NCBI GenBank assembly: GCA_937991535.1
Contig: CALKHN010000071.1
Span: 41,105 to 105,104, forward strand
Origin: an uncultured Sphingobacteriales bacterium
GTDB lineage: Bacteria; Bacteroidota; Bacteroidia; Chitinophagales; Chitinophagaceae
Length of the DNA stretch: 64,000 bases
Direction: 5' to 3'
Shown: positions 9,266 through 16,745 of the stretch, in pieces
How the letters are laid out: every line of letters starts with the position of its first letter
Position numbering within the stretch: position 1 is the first letter of the stretch
Translations under genes and position numbers: made by a program
The notes under the pieces: generated by a model
What the model was told of the DNA's origin: nothing
What the model saw: the letters and a program-made list of their open reading frames with translations, nothing else
Databases searched by the model: none

Positions 9266-10015
9266 ATGAACCAGAACCCTGAACAGCTTGCCCGCGATAA
9301 AATAGATTCCGAACTGATCCGGAGTGGCTGGCTTAAGAACTTAGGCGACCAGCCCGAACAGGAATCCATAGCATTGAGACAAAGTATTTTAAAAAAGGCG
9401 TTTGAGGGGAAACTGGTAAATACTACTACGCAAGCTGTTTCTTTCAAGCCTAAAAATCAATACTTTTTTGATTGTCAGATATTGGGCTACATCATACGAG
9501 CTTCAAAAAAGAAAAACATCAGGCATGGTGAAATGACTTTAGCAAAATACGCTTACCTGGCAGTAAAAATCTTTGGAATTCCATTGTCATACATTTTTCA
9601 ACAATGGCATTTAGGACCATATCCTCCGGAAATAAAAAAGGCTGTGAATAACAAGCAATTCTTTTTGCATACTAAAAGCGGATTAGATTTAGCCGATGAA
9701 GAGAAATTGTTAAAGTATGAGAATCCCTATCCTGAGCAAACAGAGCAAGCTGTTGATGAACTCATTGCTATTTTTGAAAAATATGATGCAAAAAACAGGG
9801 CGCATAAAACCGAACTTTTAGCTACCGTTTGTAAAGTACTTGAAGATACAGTGTCTACAGATTTTTCTGCAGTGAGGGATGCTATGCGCAACTGGAAAAT
9901 AGAGTTGAAAAATTCCTCTTATAGGAATAAAGCTGAAAAATTTAATGAGGAGGAAACAAAGCAGTGCCTAAGCTTTATAATGAAAAGAGGTTGGGGCCAT
10001 AAATTAACACAATAA
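9266..10015 (+). CDS. Chimeric protein: HsdR/HsdS-like N-terminus plus Panacea (DUF4065)-like domain
   Basis: The first about 22 residues (NPEQLARDKIDSELIRSGW) look like the start of a type I restriction HsdR subunit. Residues about 36-51 (ALRQSILKKAFEGKLV) match the C-terminal tail of HsdS specificity subunits. The rest contains a region like Panacea/SocA-type proteins: MTLAKYAYLAVKIFGIPL and QQWHLGPYPPEI. This arrangement suggests an internal deletion that joined restriction-system pieces, or an HsdS with a C-terminal Panacea extension that lost its DNA-recognition domains. The nuclease gene starts 7 bases after its stop, implying co-transcription. Whether the product is functional is unknown. 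The frame is open to 9182 but MNQNPEQ is the natural start. Confidence 0.6.
   Translation: MNQNPEQLARDKIDSELIRSGWLKNLGDQPEQESIALRQSILKKAFEGKLVNTTTQAVSFKPKNQYFFDCQILGYIIRASKKKNIRHGEMTLAKYAYLAVKIFGIPLSYIFQQWHLGPYPPEIKKAVNNKQFFLHTKSGLDLADEEKLLKYENPYPEQTEQAVDELIAIFEKYDAKNRAHKTELLATVCKVLEDTVSTDFSAVRDAMRNWKIELKNSSYRNKAEKFNEEETKQCLSFIMKRGWGHKLTQ
9371..9418 (+). repeat. HsdS C-terminal-tail repeat, copy A
   Basis: This 48-base segment encodes ALRQSILKKAFEGKLV in frame with the chimeric gene. Very similar DNA recurs at 11754-11801 and 12782-12829. Differences among copies are largely at third codon positions, which suggests divergence under coding selection before the copies lost their genes. Confidence 0.75.
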
Positions 10016-10022
10016 CCATCTG

Positions 10023-11684
10023 ATGATTAGCATCAAAAAATATAGTCTGCGGCAGCTTAAACAAAAATTTGTAAATAGAGATTTTGCTATTCCTGAAATT
10101 CAACGCCAGTATGTTTGGAAAAAGCAGCAGGTTCTAAAGCTGATGGATAGTATATTTAGAAATTATCCAATTGGGATCGGGTTGGTGTGGAATACTCCTT
10201 TTTCAAAAGCCATTAATATCAGACCTAACAATAGGACAATTGTACCTCCTTTTAATAAGAAAGCAAAGCACACCGAATTGATTATTGATGGGCAACAAAG
10301 ATTATCTACAATATTCGGTGTAATTATGGGTATTGAGGAGAGACCCGATGCAGGCTCGTATATTAATTTCCGTGACTTGTTTTTTAACTGCGATAAGCAA
10401 GCAGAACGGCGATTTGTTTTTTCCTCGAGATACGATGAGAACACTAAAGGGTATATAAGGTTACACGATTTGCTGAATACACAACCTGCTGTTTTAAGAC
10501 GCAGGCTTAGTTTAACAAATAGAGAAACCTCCGAGGCTACCAAATGTTTTAAAGCTTTTCATCATTACTCCTTTTTGCTATTGATGTTTACCGGCAGCAA
10601 TGTGGACGATATCAGGGAGGTTTTTGTTAGAATCAATTCTGCCGGGATGAGAGTTAATCGTGCAGATACACTTTTTGCAAAAGCAACAGATGTAAGCCTG
10701 CGTGATCATATTTTGGATACGAAGAGAGGTCTTAAGCATTCCTATCAGTTTATTTCCAATGAAGCAATGCAAAGTGCTTTGGGGCTTGCGTATGGAGCAA
10801 CGACAATTACAGGAAGGGTGTTGGAATCGGTATTAACAAAAATTGAGAAAAATAAGAAACATAATGGGGAGTTCACTAAAATATGGAAGAACCTTCAGTA
10901 CGGATATGAAGAAGCTGTTGATTTTCTTGTGAATCATTTAAAGATCATTCATCCCTCGTTACTTCCGTATCAAAATATATATACACTGCTTTCATTTTTC
11001 TTTTATTTAAATAAATCAAGAGCAAAGCCCTCGCAAATAAAAGAGATAAAGAAATGGTTTTGGTTTACAGCGTGTGGTGAAAGATATTCCGGAGCGGCTT
11101 TCAACAGAAATATTCCTGATGACATTAAATTTTTTAAACGATTAGCCAAAACAAGCAATGCAAAATTCATTCCTTCTGAAAAAGTTAGTCCTGCCGATTT
11201 CTTAAAAATAGATTATCAAAAATCTTCCAGTATCTCAAAGGCTTATTTCCTTATGCTGCGAAGCAAAAGGCCGGCATATTTGTTAAATGGGTATGAAATG
11301 ATATTGGATGATGCCTCATCTGTTTCAAATCGAAAAGACAGACATCATATTTTCCCTAAGGCACATTTAAGGCGAATACAAGTTAACCCGAGATGGATAA
11401 ATTCAATTTGCAATATTTGTTACATAGAAGCTGATGAAAATCAATCTATAAATGACATCCACCCCAGAAATTACCTAAAGGAATATAAAAAGCACCGACA
11501 TTTTACAAGGGTAATGAAGAGCCATTTAATTCCAGCATCTGCTATAAGCCCTGTTTGGGATACAAATAATAAACGGAGCTTTTTGAATTTTCTGAATGTT
11601 AGAGGGAAACTTATAGTCGGCGAAATTGAAAAGCTTGCAGGAACTAAATTGTTTGAAAAATTTGATGAAATTAGAAGAATCTGA
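10023..11684 (+). CDS. DUF262/HNH (GmrSD-like, type IV restriction) endonuclease
   Basis: The 553-residue protein combines both parts of a GmrSD-type enzyme. The N-terminal DUF262 domain shows AIPEIQRQYVW (about residues 22-32) and LIIDGQQRLST (about 87-97), the DGQQR motif linked to nucleotide hydrolysis. The C-terminal half has an HNH/DUF1524-like site, DRHHIFPKAHLRR (about 440-452), followed by SICNICYIEA. Characterised GmrSD and BrxU enzymes use NTP and cut modified phage DNA; the same role is inferred here. It starts 7 bases after the Panacea-like gene and is followed by an HsdS-tail repeat. No signal peptide. Confidence 0.8.
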   Translation: MISIKKYSLRQLKQKFVNRDFAIPEIQRQYVWKKQQVLKLMDSIFRNYPIGIGLVWNTPFSKAINIRPNNRTIVPPFNKKAKHTELIIDGQQRLSTIFGVIMGIEERPDAGSYINFRDLFFNCDKQAERRFVFSSRYDENTKGYIRLHDLLNTQPAVLRRRLSLTNRETSEATKCFKAFHHYSFLLLMFTGSNVDDIREVFVRINSAGMRVNRADTLFAKATDVSLRDHILDTKRGLKHSYQFISNEAMQSALGLAYGATTITGRVLESVLTKIEKNKKHNGEFTKIWKNLQYGYEEAVDFLVNHLKIIHPSLLPYQNIYTLLSFFFYLNKSRAKPSQIKEIKKWFWFTACGERYSGAAFNRNIPDDIKFFKRLAKTSNAKFIPSEKVSPADFLKIDYQKSSSISKAYFLMLRSKRPAYLLNGYEMILDDASSVSNRKDRHHIFPKAHLRRIQVNPRWINSICNICYIEADENQSINDIHPRNYLKEYKKHRHFTRVMKSHLIPASAISPVWDTNNKRSFLNFLNVRGKLIVGEIEKLAGTKLFEKFDEIRRI

Positions 11685-11714
11685 AAATAATAAGCATTAG
11701 GCCTTGCCGATAAA

Positions 11715-11804
11715 ATGGAAGAAAGCATTACCCAAAGCCTGCAACAGGCAGAGGCGTTGAGGCAAAGCATTCTAAAAAAGGCGTTTGAGGGAAAGTTGAT
11801 TTGA
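11715..11804 (+). pseudogene. HsdS C-terminal fragment (29 codons)
   Basis: An ATG-started frame encodes MEESITQSLQQAEALR and the SILKKAFEGKLI tail, the end of a type I restriction specificity subunit with its terminal coiled coil. Nothing of the DNA-recognition domains precedes it: the frame is closed by TAA at 11691, and the nuclease gene ends at 11684. It is best read as a leftover 3' end of an hsdS gene. Confidence 0.6.
11725..11801 (+). repeat. HsdS-tail repeat, copy B (77 bp)
   Basis: Direct repeat of 12753-12829, same length with no gaps and about 85% identical by hand alignment. It lies 40 bases after the nuclease gene and ends 21 bases before the next gene. Confidence 0.8.
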
Positions 11805-11822
11805 ATAAAATAAAACAACCGT

Positions 11823-12752
11823 ATGTCTTCACCTAATGATAATTGGTATGGGCACCTGGTAGCCCAAAGCCGCACAGATGCTATTTACGATCTTATTCAT
11901 ATGTTTCTGGTTCCTGACTGGGCACCGAATCATGATCTGGATTTTGTAACGGTAAGAAAACAGGCACTACCGGAGCAGTTCAAAAATATTCCCCCGGAAG
12001 ATATTTCACGAAAACTTTTACCCAAAGATTACTGTTTCCCCGGCGATGACTATGTGTTGCTGCACAACTACCGGTTAACCGAATACCTGCATGCCGCCCG
12101 GTGGATTGACTGCATTGAAGATTTTGAAGACAGAACTTTCCTGGAGCTTCGCTACGACTGGCCACAAAAAGCACAGGAGTTTTGGAATAATCCACCGGCT
12201 TACAATCTTGCTGCTAAAACCCCCGCAACGACAGACGCCGATGATGAACGGGTGTTGGAAGAAAAAGAGCAAAGTATGAAAATCGCGTATGAGTTGCTCC
12301 AGCAGGGCCGCAACCCGGAACTTGCTTTGAAGCATGCCGAAACCGGGAAAGAATTCCTCGATGCGCAACAAATCATTTATAATAGCGACGCCAATGCACT
12401 TTTGCAAAAAATTTCACGGCAAATGATGGGTTATAACATAGTGGCGATGGTGTACGCCTGGAACAACCAGGTAAATAAAGCGGCTGCAATTGATCAATTG
12501 TACATTCATCAACCGGGGCTATGGGAAAGTTTGGATACCTGCATCATGCCTTACCTTGAAATGCTGATGGTAAAAAAGCAAAGCGACTATTTGCATTATT
12601 TATTCAGCGATAAGGATTTTCGGGCGTATTTTTTAGCGCATTACGAAGCTTATATTTCTTTATTGGTGGATGATACTTATATACTTTCCCGTAAAACTGA
12701 AGTGGTGGGCATTATCAACCGGGTTAATTATACAGGAAAAGAGTGGAAATAG
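11823..12752 (+). CDS. Uncharacterised protein between HsdS-tail repeats
   Basis: I do not recognise the family of this 309-residue protein. It has no signal peptide or membrane segment, so it should be cytoplasmic. It is rich in aromatic residues (WYGHLV, VPDWAPNHDLDF, ELRYDWPQ) and has a helical middle (about residues 140-205) with a charged stretch near DADDERVLEEKEQ. Its codon usage looks coherent and its ATG directly follows repeat copy B. Copy C begins at its stop codon. The placement next to a GmrSD-like nuclease suggests a defence or accessory role, by context only. Confidence 0.6.
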   Translation: MSSPNDNWYGHLVAQSRTDAIYDLIHMFLVPDWAPNHDLDFVTVRKQALPEQFKNIPPEDISRKLLPKDYCFPGDDYVLLHNYRLTEYLHAARWIDCIEDFEDRTFLELRYDWPQKAQEFWNNPPAYNLAAKTPATTDADDERVLEEKEQSMKIAYELLQQGRNPELALKHAETGKEFLDAQQIIYNSDANALLQKISRQMMGYNIVAMVYAWNNQVNKAAAIDQLYIHQPGLWESLDTCIMPYLEMLMVKKQSDYLHYLFSDKDFRAYFLAHYEAYISLLVDDTYILSRKTEVVGIINRVNYTGKEWK

Positions 12753-12829
12753 GCATAACCCAAAGCCTGCAACAGGCAGAGGCATTGAGGCAAAGTATTT
12801 TAAAGAAAGCGTTTGAGGAGAGGTTGGTA
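12753..12829 (+). repeat. HsdS-tail repeat, copy C (77 bp)
   Basis: Encodes ITQSLQQAEALRQSILKK followed by AFEERLVYKIFTN and a stop, without any start codon. It begins at the stop codon of the 309-residue gene. Copy B is the same length. It is a second untranslated hsdS 3' end. Confidence 0.8.
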
Positions 12830-12966
12830 TATAAAATCTTTACTAATTGATAGTCAGCTATTTAGCATGATTGATCATGAAAGATCATTTACATGGCTTT
12901 CTTTATTGTAAACCAAATGCATATTTAGTTTCCATTTGTGGAACGAATGTTTACTAAAATGATACT

Positions 12967-13080
12967 ATGGGGATAGGGAAATTAATAAAACAGCCAGAGG
13001 GATATACGGCTTTTGTACCAGATCCATTTCCATCAGCCCACTTGTATGTGCTCAGCAAGAAATTGCATTTAGAAAATTGA
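12967..13080 (+). pseudogene. Fic-family N-terminal fragment (37 codons)
   Basis: The short frame MGIGKLIKQPEGYTAF continues with VPDPFPSAH and then stops. This resembles the N-terminal Fic_N region of Fic/DOC AMP-transferases, in which a glycine-rich start leads to a YxAFxPxxFP phrase. No HPFxxGNG catalytic motif occurs downstream in any frame, so only a stub remains. Identification rests on a short stretch. The rest of the gap 12830-13205 is AT-rich and holds nothing else I recognise. Confidence 0.45.
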
Positions 13081-13205
13081 GGTCTTAAGATAAGCATAAT
13101 TGATAGGCCATTACAATACCGCTTGGGGTTCGTGCGCTGCGCTATACAGCGAAATGAAGCGGAGAAGCATGCATCGCATGTAAACAATTGAGTTCTAAAA
13201 CCTGT

Positions 13206-13514
13206 TTACACAACATCCTGTTCTGCCATCCGGGCCTCAATTTCATATTTGTTATTGCGGTATCCTTTTTTAATGGTTTCAATAGTATATAGGGTAATAA
13301 AGGAAACGAACCCGTACCGCCGGAACTGTTCTACATGCTTAAGTTCATGCCTTACCCATCGCGTGTCGTGCAAAAACTCCTGGGCGGTAGCATTGTACAG
13401 GTGAATGGTTTTGCCCAGGGTAAAAGCCACATTATCCACGCCCAGCCACCAGGCAGCTATTTTCGCTTTCCACGACCGCTCCCTTATTTTTATATTACGG
13501 GTATCCATCTGCAT
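13206..13514 (-). CDS. Small HExxH zinc-metallopeptidase-like protein
   Basis: The 102-residue protein carries HELKH (about residues 56-60), an HExxH zinc site, within VRHELKHVEQFRR, and a later YEIEARMAEQD that could supply the third zinc ligand Glu. This pattern resembles DUF4157-like mini-metallopeptidases. A weakly hydrophobic stretch (FVSFITLYTIETI) follows the zinc site. It starts directly after the stop of bcp, so the two form an operon. An ATG at 13508 (MDTRN) is an alternative start. Proteolytic activity is not established. Confidence 0.7.
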   Translation of the reverse strand: MQMDTRNIKIRERSWKAKIAAWWLGVDNVAFTLGKTIHLYNATAQEFLHDTRWVRHELKHVEQFRRYGFVSFITLYTIETIKKGYRNNKYEIEARMAEQDVV

Positions 13515-13982
13515 TTATAACTGATCCCATGCCTTAATGATTTCTTCTGCATGCTGTTTATTGCGGGGACGTAAAAATATTTTCCTGATCACTCCTTTTT
13601 CGTCAATTACAAAAGTAGTGCGGTGTAGTCCCATATATTTTCTGCCATACAACTGCTTTTCACCCCATACCCCGTATTTGTCAATGGTTTTGTGATCCGG
13701 GTCAGCCAACAAATTAAACGGAAGTGAATATTTTTCTTCAAATTTTTTATGCGATTTTTCATCATTGGGGCTTACACCCAGTATTTCAAATCCTTTTTGT
13801 TTTAACAAAGGAAAATTGTCCCTTAAATTACAGGCCTGTATGGTACAGGTAGGCGTATCATCCTCCGGGTAAAAAAACAATACCAGCTTTTTCCCTTTAT
13901 AATCTGATAAGGCGATTTTTTCTCCTCTTTGATTCTTCCCGGAAAAGGCGGGGGCTTTATCGCCTTCTTTTAATGTAATCAT
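13515..13982 (-). CDS. bcp: Thioredoxin-dependent peroxiredoxin (BCP/PrxQ)
   Basis: Reduces hydrogen and alkyl hydroperoxides with thioredoxin. At 155 residues it has the normal BCP length. The peroxidatic Cys is in DDTPTCTIQAC and the second Cys, five residues later, gives the atypical 2-Cys pattern; FYPEDDTPTC replaces the more usual TPGC. LHRTTFVIDEKG near the end is also typical. The frame extends upstream to 14153, but those codons read through repetitive DNA and ATG 13982 (MITLKEGDKAP) is the family start. Confidence 0.94.
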   Translation of the reverse strand: MITLKEGDKAPAFSGKNQRGEKIALSDYKGKKLVLFFYPEDDTPTCTIQACNLRDNFPLLKQKGFEILGVSPNDEKSHKKFEEKYSLPFNLLADPDHKTIDKYGVWGEKQLYGRKYMGLHRTTFVIDEKGVIRKIFLRPRNKQHAEEIIKAWDQL

Positions 13983-14091
13983 ATGAATGTGAAAATAGGA
14001 GAAATGTGGGAAATGTGGAAATTCAACAATAAATGAAAAACCATGTGGTTTGTTCCCCAGCATACAGGTGAAATCCGAAAGGTCCGCCCAC

Positions 14092-14138
14092 CCTGCACCT
14101 TGTAACCTGCCCACCTGTAACCTGCACCTTGTAACCTG
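14092..14138. repeat. Short direct repeat (18 bp, two copies)
   Basis: CCTGCACCTTGTAACCTG occurs at 14092-14109 and again at 14121-14138, with further CCTGTAAC phrases between and after. It fills the spacer between the M23 peptidase gene and bcp. It resembles simple dispersed Bacteroidota repeats and creates a false N-terminal extension of bcp. Confidence 0.7.
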
Positions 14139-14153
14139 TAACTCTGTCCCCAC

Positions 14154-15860
14154 CTACCGCGTAAACGTAAAAATCTGTGCCGCCGTATTACCCGCTTCGT
14201 CGGCTACACTTATTTTCAGCGAATGTTTTCCGGGCGTGCAGTGCTCATCAAAAATGTATATAAAATTCCTGCCCTTGTCATTGGTAAAGCGAATCCACTT
14301 ACCGTCTAATTCGGCTCTGAAATTTTTTATGGATCCCAAATTATCTTTAACCGTAAACATTAACCGGCTGGCTTTCCTCATGTCCTGTCCGCTCTTGAAC
14401 CCTATTGGAATAATCTCGGGAGCTGTTTCATCCAGCACCAGTTGAAAGCTGCCAAAGCTGTTGAATTTTGCCATCGCCCATCCGTTTTGCCATTCCGGCT
14501 TTGAGATTTCTTTTTTGGTTCCCGCAAACCTTTGCATTACCACTCTGCTTCTTTTAACCTGCAACAGCCCGGAATCGGGCTTAATGCGAACAACAAGTCC
14601 CTCCTGGAGCGGAATGTAATCTGCTCCAATAGTGTGTATGGCAGATACCACTGCCGGGTTGGTGGAAACCGATCGCCGGTAAGCAACCTGTACAGCATCG
14701 TATAAACCTCTTTCACCAATATAAAATTCACAATCTTCACTACCTTCTCCCACATTCACCATAAAAGGATAATATATTTTGCCGGCAGGTGGTAGGGGCT
14801 TTGTTGCAGGCGCCTTGTACTGAACTTTAAAATTCAATGCGGCCGTATTGCTATTGGCGTCTTTTGTTTCAATGCGGATATTGTGTACAGCGCCTTCAGT
14901 TAGCCCAATCACCCCGTTTCCTTTTTGAGTGCGGTATATGCTATTGATATAGCCCGGAAGTTCAGATAAATGCTGCAGGTAGGGTCCTCCGGTGGCTTTG
15001 GTTTTGTAGTCAATATGCGCGTTCAGGTAACGGGTGTGGTAATAACTAATGGTATCCATCGTAAAACGGACCACTTCTTTAGAGCTATTATATAAAATAC
15101 CCTGGAAAATACCATTGTGGTTCGCAGAACCTGTTTGGGCATCATAACTGCTCACAGCGAAACTTATTTTATCGGACGACACGCTGATGGTTGAAGGAAC
15201 CGTAATATATTCCTGCCCGCTTTTTTTTACGGCAATCATTTTAGGAGATTGTTCGTAAATACTTTTGTTGCGGTCGTAAACGGCAAGGCGTTGAATAACG
15301 GGTGGAACATTGTCGGCTATGGGAAATCCAAACAACATAGGATTAAGGTTGGTATCTGTTGCAGTATTCCTGATTTCAAAATGGAGATGCGGTCCCTGTG
15401 AGCCGCCACTATTTCCACTATTGGCAATAAAAGCGCCTTTTTTAACGGGAAACATTTCCATAGGTATATCAAGGGAAACATTCCACGATTCCAGCTTGTA
15501 TTGCTGTTCTTTTACATATTGTTCCAGTTTTGGAAAGAATGCATTCAGATGGGCATATACCGTGGTTAAACCATTGGGATGGTTGATGTAGATAGCCCTG
15601 CCAAAACCAAAGGGTTCAATCTTTACCCGTGCTACATATCCCTCGGCCGCCGCATGCACCGGCAGGTTTTCTACCCGGTTGGTTTTAAAATCGAGCCCCA
15701 TATGATAGTGGTTGGGACGGAGTTCACCAAAATTCCCGGACAAGCTTGCAGGAATATCTAATGGCTTAATAAAATATCCTTTGGAATAAATACCGGGCGA
15801 ATGCTTCTGTGCGAATGAGTGGAAACCAGTTAACAGAAAAAAAACAAAAACACATCTCAT
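14154..15860 (-). CDS. M23 family (LytM-type) metallopeptidase, exported
   Basis: A signal peptide (about residues 1-18, ending FHSFAQ) leads to an M23 domain near the N-terminus rather than the C-terminus. Zinc ligands are visible in NHYHMGLDF (about residues 51-59) and HLHFEI (about 155-160). The remaining about 400 residues are beta-rich and include a C-terminal Ig-like tract (VKDNLGSIKNF ... VADEAGNTAA). It probably acts in the periplasm on peptidoglycan cross-bridges. A TTG one codon upstream is less likely than this ATG. Family members of this layout are common in Bacteroidota. Confidence 0.9.
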   Translation of the reverse strand: MRCVFVFFLLTGFHSFAQKHSPGIYSKGYFIKPLDIPASLSGNFGELRPNHYHMGLDFKTNRVENLPVHAAAEGYVARVKIEPFGFGRAIYINHPNGLTTVYAHLNAFFPKLEQYVKEQQYKLESWNVSLDIPMEMFPVKKGAFIANSGNSGGSQGPHLHFEIRNTATDTNLNPMLFGFPIADNVPPVIQRLAVYDRNKSIYEQSPKMIAVKKSGQEYITVPSTISVSSDKISFAVSSYDAQTGSANHNGIFQGILYNSSKEVVRFTMDTISYYHTRYLNAHIDYKTKATGGPYLQHLSELPGYINSIYRTQKGNGVIGLTEGAVHNIRIETKDANSNTAALNFKVQYKAPATKPLPPAGKIYYPFMVNVGEGSEDCEFYIGERGLYDAVQVAYRRSVSTNPAVVSAIHTIGADYIPLQEGLVVRIKPDSGLLQVKRSRVVMQRFAGTKKEISKPEWQNGWAMAKFNSFGSFQLVLDETAPEIIPIGFKSGQDMRKASRLMFTVKDNLGSIKNFRAELDGKWIRFTNDKGRNFIYIFDEHCTPGKHSLKISVADEAGNTAAQIFTFTR

Positions 15861-16347
15861 CAATAAAGTAATTCTTAAGTATGGGTAACAAATCTACCCA
15901 TGATTGGTTTAACAATAAAATCATTTTGCAATCCTTTTGGAGTAAGTTTCACAAATGATGGTTAATAATGCTTATTTGTTGTTTGAATACCTGTTTAATT
16001 GTTGGTTTTGTGAACATTTAAAAAAACTGGCATTCTCTTTGAGAAATATGTGATGACTGCCCCCTGGAAAAATTGCTGCTGTTTTACCTGCTCTGTAAAG
16101 ATTACCACAAATATTTTTTCGGACTGGTTTTTACACCTCCCCCAATACCTTGATGAACCGTTAAAAATTGGTTGTCGTTATACCCTAACTAAGGTATACC
16201 AAAGAGGAAACCAATTTGATTTTTGATAATAATCTTTGAAAGAACGAAAATACCTTGAAAAGAGTATAATATTTTCAAACTATAATACAGCGTTTTTCGT
16301 CTATATATTGTCTACTAATTATATTGTTGAACCTAAAATTGAATGTT
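15861..16347. other. AT-rich spacer between divergent genes
   Basis: This 487-base gap holds the upstream regions of the M23 peptidase (minus) and of a small exported or membrane protein (plus). A minus-strand TAnnTTTG box lies at 15889-15896, 29 bases before the peptidase ATG. A short inverted pair (TATACC/GGTATA) is at 16179-16198. I see no gene in it. Confidence 0.4.
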
Positions 16348-16545
16348 ATGAAAGGGATGAAAACAAAAATCGTACTGGCACTGGCCATCATGACAGGATC
16401 TGTAATTGGAGCCTTCCGGGGAGAATTGGCCAAACAGAAATTTATTGCCAAAGTGAAGGAAAAGTATGAGGATCATAAACAGGTTCAGCATCAACAGGAA
16501 ATTATGCTTGATGAATTTGAGCTTTCTGCGTTTCATACCAGTTAG
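16348..16545 (+). CDS. Small hypothetical membrane or exported protein
   Basis: A 65-residue frame starting MKGMKTKIVLALAIMTG has one hydrophobic N-terminal segment followed by a charged, helical tail (KQKFIAKVKEKYEDHK). I do not recognise a family. The ATG at 16357 is an alternative start. A strong terminator hairpin lies 19 bases after its stop, which supports a real transcript. Confidence 0.5.
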   Translation: MKGMKTKIVLALAIMTGSVIGAFRGELAKQKFIAKVKEKYEDHKQVQHQQEIMLDEFELSAFHTS

Positions 16546-16563
16546 ATCTGTTTCAATATTTTT

Positions 16564-16595
16564 AAAAGGCACTGGCATTTGGCAGTGCCTTTTTT
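16564..16595 (+). terminator. Rho-independent terminator
   Basis: Perfect 8-bp stem (AGGCACTG at 16567-16574 with CAGTGCCT at 16583-16590), extended by A:T pairs, an 8-base loop and a run of six T. It follows the small gene ending at 16545. Confidence 0.85.
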
Positions 16596-16658
16596 GTGTC
16601 AGTAAACATATCTCCGAAATATTAACCCTTTGATTTTCGCATTTAATTTTTCAACCCT

Positions 16659-16666
16659 TACCTTTG
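16659..16666 (+). promoter_or_regulatory. -7 box TACCTTTG upstream of carB
   Basis: Exact TAnnTTTG match 79 bases before the carB ATG. The nearest TTTG upstream (16629-16632) is 26 bases away, longer than the usual 19-21, so the -33 part is doubtful. Confidence 0.4.
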
Positions 16667-16745
16667 CCCGGTTTTTTCAGTGCCAACCCGGAAATGGTTT
16701 ATGCCGAAAATACCTGCCAGATTCTTTCAAATCTTTATTTAAGAA

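Noticed and set aside
9266..12832. Complete type I restriction-modification system
   Set aside because: No HsdM, no HsdR helicase and no HsdS recognition domains are present; only end fragments remain.
12954..13187. 77-codon minus-strand frame
   Set aside because: It overlaps the Fic-like fragment on the other strand, which has the better protein resemblance.
13983..14153. Extension of bcp by 57 codons
   Set aside because: Codons read through short direct repeats; the family start is at 13982.
16236..16469. 77-codon plus-strand frame
   Set aside because: Overlaps the small membrane protein in another frame and has no hydrophobic or family pattern.
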